DNA from: Bacillota bacterium
GTDB taxonomy: Bacteria; Bacillota; Clostridia; Acetivibrionales; JANLFN01
Direction: 5' to 3'
NCBI GenBank assembly: GCA_023421675.1
Contig: JAEZTC010000001.1
Coordinates: 1 to 64,000 of the forward strand
Length of the DNA: 64,000 nucleotides
The position numbers and the translations under genes are program-made. Every line of letters begins with the position of its first letter. The first letter of the stretch is position 1. Shown piece after piece: positions 59,756-64,000 of the stretch. Under the pieces are notes generated by a model. That model was not told the origin of the DNA and ran no database searches. It saw only the letters and a program-made list of their open reading frames with translations.

Positions 59756-60987
59756 TGCTCACCTCCTATACTATACATCTCTGCCATTTGGTTAATATCA
59801 CTGTAAAAACGGTTGACAACAAGCTCGTTTGTCCCTTCAAGCGCGAGAATGCGGCCGGTGAATGTCTTAATCCATGGCGACATATCTGATGAGTCAAACA
59901 TTTCCTTGGTGTATAGAAAAGTATTTGTGTCAAGATGCGTAAGTACACCGCCCTGACCCTCTCTCAAGATACGATGGATGATATATTGCTCACGTTTTTC
60001 ATCAATGTACAGCTTCATGCATATAACTTCCTTACGGTGTTCACCGCCAAAGCTGACTCCCCAGACCTTATCTAGATTAGTACTTAGCTTTTCTTTGATT
60101 TCAGGAGCAAAATCAATTACAACATCAGGCACAACCGATTTAATATAATCCAAACGATAATTGAAAAAGCGGCGTTTTCGTAGCGAATACATGCATGCAT
60201 ATCGGCGCCCGGTTGTCGCACTGACAAATATTTTCAGCGGCAATGCATGTGTGGTCGTGGTCTTTCCGCTTCTTTCGCTTTGATTTTCAAATACTACTGA
60301 TTGATTTTTGTGAATAGCTGTAAGCAATTCAAGCAAAATACCGTCCTCAAGAGTGTATGCGATATAGTGATGTTTAAACGCAAATAGGTCATTTTCAGCA
60401 TTTTCGTTATCCAAAATATAACTGCCAACTTCCCCGATTGGAGCAACTCCCTGAAAAAACTTGATTGCATCTAAGAATTCATGTGTTATGTTGATAGTTT
60501 GCGGGGCGATACCGTAGAAAAATACTTTCCCTTGTTTTTCACAAGTCATCATGCCGATTCTTACATACTCATTGCACTTTCCACGGACTGTCTGAGCATC
60601 AAAAGTGACACCACTTTTTTCGCAAATATAATCAGTAAGTGCATCCACGGCCATTTTTCTGCTTCTTAATGCGTCCAGAATATAAAAATGCAGCATAATA
60701 TCATTTGAAGTAAAACTTTTAGACTTCCATGCTGCGAACAATGGATTAACAGGAATTTTAGAACTGTCCACTGATATGAAGGAGGTTTTACTGCCATCTT
60801 TGTAATCCCATTTCATATATTTCTTGAGATAACTCTCACATCGACGTTTTTCATTATCATAGGTTCTGGCGGATTTTTTAGTGAAATCATTGCGCGACTT
60901 GAAGCCATATACATAGAAATCTCGCATATAGTCTCGGATTTTATCAAATCTTTTTATCAGTTCTGAAAACTCTGCCATGCCCCTCAC
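59752..60987 (-). CDS. WYL-domain transcriptional regulator
   Basis: The 411-residue protein has an N-terminal helical part with a winged-helix-like segment (SFTSNDIMLHFYILDALRSRKMAVDALTDYICEKSG, about 91-125) and a WYL-type domain (ALPLKIFVSATTGRRYACMYSLRKRRFFNYRLDYIKSV). The pair of WYL genes forms one operon. The start may be GTG 60987 or ATG 60978; ribosome spacing does not decide. It faces rtcB across about 110 bp. Confidence 0.85.
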   Translation of the reverse strand: MRGMAEFSELIKRFDKIRDYMRDFYVYGFKSRNDFTKKSARTYDNEKRRCESYLKKYMKWDYKDGSKTSFISVDSSKIPVNPLFAAWKSKSFTSNDIMLHFYILDALRSRKMAVDALTDYICEKSGVTFDAQTVRGKCNEYVRIGMMTCEKQGKVFFYGIAPQTINITHEFLDAIKFFQGVAPIGEVGSYILDNENAENDLFAFKHHYIAYTLEDGILLELLTAIHKNQSVVFENQSERSGKTTTTHALPLKIFVSATTGRRYACMYSLRKRRFFNYRLDYIKSVVPDVVIDFAPEIKEKLSTNLDKVWGVSFGGEHRKEVICMKLYIDEKREQYIIHRILREGQGGVLTHLDTNTFLYTKEMFDSSDMSPWIKTFTGRILALEGTNELVVNRFYSDINQMAEMYSIGGEQ

Positions 60988-61097
60988 CCAATAATATGAT
61001 AATAATTATTCCTTAAAAAATCAACTTCGCAAACTTTTTTAAATGAAAGCAAAATAAGTTACTGGTAAAATTTAACCATAGAAAGGAGATGAATACA
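60988..61097. promoter_or_regulatory. Divergent control region of the WYL and rtcB genes
   Basis: The A/T-rich 110-bp region has near-palindromes AATAATATGATAATAATTATT (about 60990-61011) and GGTAAAATTTAACC (61062-61076), likely regulator or promoter sites. No sigma-54 type GG-GC promoter was found, unlike RtcR-controlled rtcB operons. Confidence 0.45.
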
Positions 61098-62330
61098 ATG
61101 TTTGTAATTTCAAACGAAAACACAAATGTACCTATTAAAATTTGGCTGTCAGATGAAAACAAAATTGAGGAAAGCTGTCTTGAACAGGCGTACCACCTCG
61201 CTAATCTGCCATTTTTACATAAATGGGTTTCATTAATGCCTGATACACATACGGGCATGGGAATGCCAATTGGTGGTGTAATTGCCACAACCGGTGTAAT
61301 AATTCCGAACGCTGTTGGTGTAGATATCGGATGTGGAATGGCTTTTGTCGGAACAGATATTAAGGTCGCTGAAATTCATGAAGTTATGACCGGGAACGGT
61401 TCACTTCTTCAGGGCATTGTTGGAGACATCCTTCGCAATGTACCAGTCGGCTTTAATCATCATAAGAATATTCAAAGTTGCACCACTCTTGATGTTGCAC
61501 TTGATAATATGGATAAATATGAAGCAAATACCGAGCTTGTAGGGCAAATTGATGCTGGCTATTATCAGATTGGGACACTTGGCGGGGGTAATCACTTTAT
61601 TGAGTTACAGGAAGATAATGATGGCAATTTTGGTATAATGATTCACTCCGGCAGCCGTAATTTTGGTAAGCAAGTATGTGACTACTTCCACAAAGCCGCC
61701 CGTGATTTAAATCAAAAATGGTATTCAAAGATTCCTGATGAATGGCGGTTGGCATTTTTACCGGTTGATTCAAGTGAGGGTAAACAATACATTAACTGGA
61801 TGAATTTAGCGCTTGATTTTGCTGCTGAAAACCGTTCTAAAATGATGTATGCAGTACGTTCAATCATCGAAAAATGGATTGGCAAATATACGAATATTAG
61901 TTTTAACTATGCTGATGAAATAAACTGCCACCATAATTATGCTGCAATTGAACATCATTACGATAAAAATGTATGGGTTCACCGCAAAGGGGCGACCAGA
62001 GCACGACTTGGTGAAATCGCAGTTATTCCAGGTGCAATGGGTTCCTATAGCTATGTGGTTGAAGGTTTAGGGAATGAAATGAGCTTCTGCTCGTCTTCAC
62101 ACGGGGCAGGTCGTCAATATTCACGCAAAGTTGCAATGCAGAATTTTTCTACTGAACAGGTCATGGTCGATTTGAAAGAGCAGGGTGTTATTCTCGGGAA
62201 GCAAAACAAAGAAGACGTGGCGGAAGAAAGTCGCTTTGCATATAAGGATATAGATGTTGTAATGGAAAATCAACAGGATTTGGTTAAGCCAATCAAAAAG
62301 TTAAAGACTATAGGTGTGGTCAAAGGTTAG
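61098..62330 (+). CDS. rtcB: RNA-splicing ligase RtcB
   Basis: The 410-residue GTP-dependent ligase joins 2',3'-cyclic phosphate or 3'-phosphate ends to 5'-OH RNA ends. It has the metal/Cys site NAVGVDIGCGMAFV, GGGNHFIELQ, MIHSGSRNFGKQV, and the guanylylated histidine in SSSHGAGRQYSR. ATG 61098, 9 nt after AAAGGAG, is chosen over ATG 61089. It is followed by a 510-bp RNA-like spacer and a slipin gene. RtcB repairs tRNA or rRNA cut by RNases. Confidence 0.95.
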   Translation: MFVISNENTNVPIKIWLSDENKIEESCLEQAYHLANLPFLHKWVSLMPDTHTGMGMPIGGVIATTGVIIPNAVGVDIGCGMAFVGTDIKVAEIHEVMTGNGSLLQGIVGDILRNVPVGFNHHKNIQSCTTLDVALDNMDKYEANTELVGQIDAGYYQIGTLGGGNHFIELQEDNDGNFGIMIHSGSRNFGKQVCDYFHKAARDLNQKWYSKIPDEWRLAFLPVDSSEGKQYINWMNLALDFAAENRSKMMYAVRSIIEKWIGKYTNISFNYADEINCHHNYAAIEHHYDKNVWVHRKGATRARLGEIAVIPGAMGSYSYVVEGLGNEMSFCSSSHGAGRQYSRKVAMQNFSTEQVMVDLKEQGVILGKQNKEDVAEESRFAYKDIDVVMENQQDLVKPIKKLKTIGVVKG

Positions 62331-62427
62331 GTTTTAGGGTGTTGCAGCCTTATATACAACTGATTTATTCTATGCTAAGGGATCAAAATCCTTTGCGGTG
62401 CCGTAGCGACTAGCTTCACGGTATGCC

Positions 62428-62478
62428 GGGTAGATCAGAAAAATGACAGACAGTGTCGGAGGTTCGAATCCTCTACCC
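62428..62478 (+). ncRNA. tRNA-like mini-element 1
   Basis: A T-arm-like hairpin GAGG-TTCGAAT-CCTC (59-73 of this block, 62459-62473) with the classic TTCGAAT loop sits inside a closing helix GGGTA (62428-62432) with TACCC (62474-62478). One further stem GACA/TGTC (62445-62457) is present; there is no D-arm and no anticodon arm. An upstream hairpin AAGGGAT/ATCCTTT lies at 62377-62394. It is too small for a real tRNA and may be a tRNA mimic. Confidence 0.5.
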
Positions 62479-62480
62479 GT

Positions 62481-62596
62481 GAAAGGGTTAACTCAGTTGG
62501 AAGAGTATGTCTAGTTTTAGACTGAAAAGCTAAAACTCAAATGGTAAGCGAGCAGTCGCCTGAGGTTCAAATCCTCAATCAGGGAAAAGACCTTTC
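62481..62596 (+). ncRNA. tRNA-like element 2 with long variable arm
   Basis: In order: outer GAAAGG (62481) with CCTTTC (62591); a D-arm ACTC/GAGT (62491-62506) with CAGTTGGAA in the loop; an extended 8-bp stem AGTTTTAG/CTAAAACT (62513-62537) where the anticodon arm would be, with a 9-base loop; a variable-arm hairpin GCGA/TCGC (62548-62559); and a T-arm TGAGG-TTCAAAT-CCTCA (62561-62577). The acceptor stem is not canonical (no 7-bp partner for ATCAGGG), so it is a tRNA mimic or a decayed class II tRNA. Confidence 0.6.
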
Positions 62597-62627
62597 AAGT
62601 CTATTCACAAATGGTAGAAATCAAAAA

Positions 62628-62753
62628 TGTCCGGCAAGAGATGGACTGGAAACCATATCATCTTTTGCAACGATTAGCCAGCCAGTGGTGAAAAGGATAC
62701 CGTTTGTTTCAGGATTGTTCCATAACGTTCAAGTGATGAATGTACACCGGACA
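62628..62753 (+). ncRNA. Folded RNA element before the slipin gene
   Basis: TGTCCGG (62628-62634) pairs perfectly with CCGGACA (62747-62753), enclosing a strong hairpin GCAAGAGATG/CATCTTTTGC (62634-62668, one G-T pair, with an inner TGG/CCA). The frame at 62541-62822 that overlaps it has no ribosome site and is not supported. It could be the third module of a composite noncoding RNA between rtcB and the slipin. Confidence 0.5.
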
Positions 62754-62840
62754 ATGACGGAAAAACTTCAATTTTTACCCCGCAGGAAAAGCGTGGACAT
62801 TTTTGATAGAAACCGAAATTAAAAGGAAAGAGGTAATAAA

Positions 62841-63935
62841 ATGAAGATTGTTATTAATGAAAATGAACGCGGCTTTTTATTTAAGAATGGTACATATCGT
62901 AAATTGCTATTACCTGGAAAACATCATATTTACAGGTGTTTTGGAGAATCATATGCACGAACTGATGTTGCAAAGCATGTGCAGGTTGCCAATACGGATA
63001 TCGCTGTACTGTTAAAAGATAAATTATTTGCAGAAAGCGTTACAAGAATTGATGTTCCTGATGGATTTGTCGCCATACGAATGGAGGACAGCAGAATTAC
63101 AAGCACTCTACAGCCTGGAACATATTGTTTCTGGAACTGCTACCGAACTCAAAGTTTCAAATTAATTGATATTTCAAAGCCCGAGGTAACCGATTTGACA
63201 CGCGAACAGTTAATGGCTGTGCCACGCAATATGTACGCAAAAATTGAAATACCGGAAGGTGAGACAGGTTTGCTGTTTTTTGACGGCAAGCTAGAGCGCA
63301 AACTTGAAAGTGGCAGCTATTACTTCTGGAATAGTATGACGAAAATTACATGCCAGAACATTGATATGCGTGCACAGCAGCTTGACATTGCTGGTCAGGA
63401 GATCCTGACAGCAGATAAAGTGTCGCTGAGGCTTAACTTTGTATGCACCTACAGAATCACTGATGCAGTCAAAATCGTCAGCGATATCAGGGACTACAAA
63501 GCACAGATTTATACTATGACACAGCTTGCTCTGCGTGAATATGTCGGCAAGTTTCGTTTCGACGAATTGTTGGAGCAAAAGGACTCCATCGCCGCTTTTG
63601 TTCTGGAACAATTAAGGGCTAAACAGGACGCGTTGTTTGTGGAATTTTTCGATGCTGGTTTGAAGGATATTATTTTGCCTGGAGAAATCCGTGACATTAT
63701 GAACACTGTGTTGATCGCCGAAAAAAATGCACAGGCTAATGTGATTGCTCGCCGCGAGGAGGTTGCATCTACCAGAAGCTTACTGAATACTGCTAAGTTG
63801 ATGGAGGAAAATGCTACACTTTATAAACTGAAAGAGATGGAATATCTTGAAAAAATCTGCGACAGGGTTGGAAACATTTCAGTTGGTGGAGGAAACTTAC
63901 TGACCGAACTGCGTGGGATTTTGAGTTCAAAATAA
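62841..63935 (+). CDS. Slipin / SPFH band-7 family protein
   Basis: The 364-residue protein has a band-7 domain in its C-terminal two thirds (SLRLNFVCTYRITDAVKIVSDIRDY, ALREYVGKFRFDELLEQKDSI, LIAEKNAQANVIARREEVASTRSLLNTAKLMEEN). The N-terminal 160 residues contain three similar blocks ending in PGKHHI, PGTYCFW and SGSYYFW instead of a clear membrane hairpin. Slipins of this kind are known partners of rtcB loci. AAAGAGG precedes the ATG. The window ends 65 nt after its stop. Confidence 0.9.
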   Translation: MKIVINENERGFLFKNGTYRKLLLPGKHHIYRCFGESYARTDVAKHVQVANTDIAVLLKDKLFAESVTRIDVPDGFVAIRMEDSRITSTLQPGTYCFWNCYRTQSFKLIDISKPEVTDLTREQLMAVPRNMYAKIEIPEGETGLLFFDGKLERKLESGSYYFWNSMTKITCQNIDMRAQQLDIAGQEILTADKVSLRLNFVCTYRITDAVKIVSDIRDYKAQIYTMTQLALREYVGKFRFDELLEQKDSIAAFVLEQLRAKQDALFVEFFDAGLKDIILPGEIRDIMNTVLIAEKNAQANVIARREEVASTRSLLNTAKLMEENATLYKLKEMEYLEKICDRVGNISVGGGNLLTELRGILSSK

Positions 63936-64000
63936 ATGTCTAAAGTGATAACAACAATTCAAAATAACAGGACTGTTTCTTTACTATTGATGGCAAAGTG

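Noticed and set aside
62541..62822. 93-codon open frame between rtcB and the slipin
   Set aside because: It begins inside the tRNA-like T-arm region, has no ribosome site, and its composition follows the folded RNA elements rather than a protein.

Overview
The window is chromosomal DNA of a low-GC, anaerobic, Clostridia-type Firmicute. This rests on the A/T-rich codons, strong AGGAGG ribosome sites, frequent TTG/GTG starts, the order S10-spc-alpha cluster then ecfA1-ecfA2-ecfT then truA-rplM-rpsI, and an LonB next to clpPX. A Ruminiclostridium/Acetivibrio-like cellulolytic clade would fit the extended L22 and L17 and the Crh-like HPr, but the genus cannot be fixed from sequence alone.

Layout. 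(1) 1-160: the 5S rRNA that ends an rRNA operon, with a terminator. (2) 326-17735: promoter, leader and the joined S10, spc and alpha ribosomal-protein operons (rpsJ to rplQ) with secY, adk, map, a KOW protein, infA, rpmJ and rpoA. Several intergenic spacers are strongly structured (after rpsJ, after rpsH, after rpsD), and several carry A/T-rich TTGACAA-type repeats arranged as inverted pairs. (3) 17780-23590: the ECF vitamin-transporter energizing module, a ROK sugar kinase, truA, and rplM-rpsI behind a structured leader. (4) 23640-30040: accessory genes: a secreted PPC-like protein, an AraC regulator divergent from an MFS/PHP pair, a small DMP19-like protein, and an AbrB-type regulator with a two-gene ABC exporter. 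(5) 30100-49770: housekeeping: an amidohydrolase, tsaE-tsaB-rimI, a Lon-like protease, an ECF sigma/anti-sigma pair, a VanW lipoprotein, a Crh-like HPr, uvrC, a phosphoesterase, tig-clpP-clpX-lonB, a thermonuclease, uppP and tsaD. (6) 49735-52500: a DnaA-box-rich spacer, a lytic transglycosylase, small Cys-rich proteins and a PHP phosphoesterase. (7) 52668-54155: smpB and ssrA (tmRNA), separated by a four-helix-bundle (S23/IVS-type) gene that is itself flanked by inverted repeats. (8) 54200-58750: an accessory insertion zone downstream of ssrA: two copies of a 116-bp GC-rich structured repeat around a tiny zinc-ribbon gene, then a large protein fusing an HD phosphohydrolase-like domain to an Hsp90/GHKL-type ATPase, then scrambled gene remnants. 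(9) 58772-63935: an RNA-repair locus: two WYL-type regulators divergent from rtcB, a 510-bp spacer carrying tRNA-like and other folded RNA elements, and a band-7/slipin gene.

The most interesting material is in regions 7-9. The rtcB locus combines an RNA ligase, tRNA-like noncoding elements, a slipin and paired WYL regulators, which suggests a repair system that senses or handles damaged tRNA. The HD-Hsp90 ATPase beside the tmRNA locus is a candidate conflict or defence gene. All functional statements come from motif recognition by eye; no database search was run.
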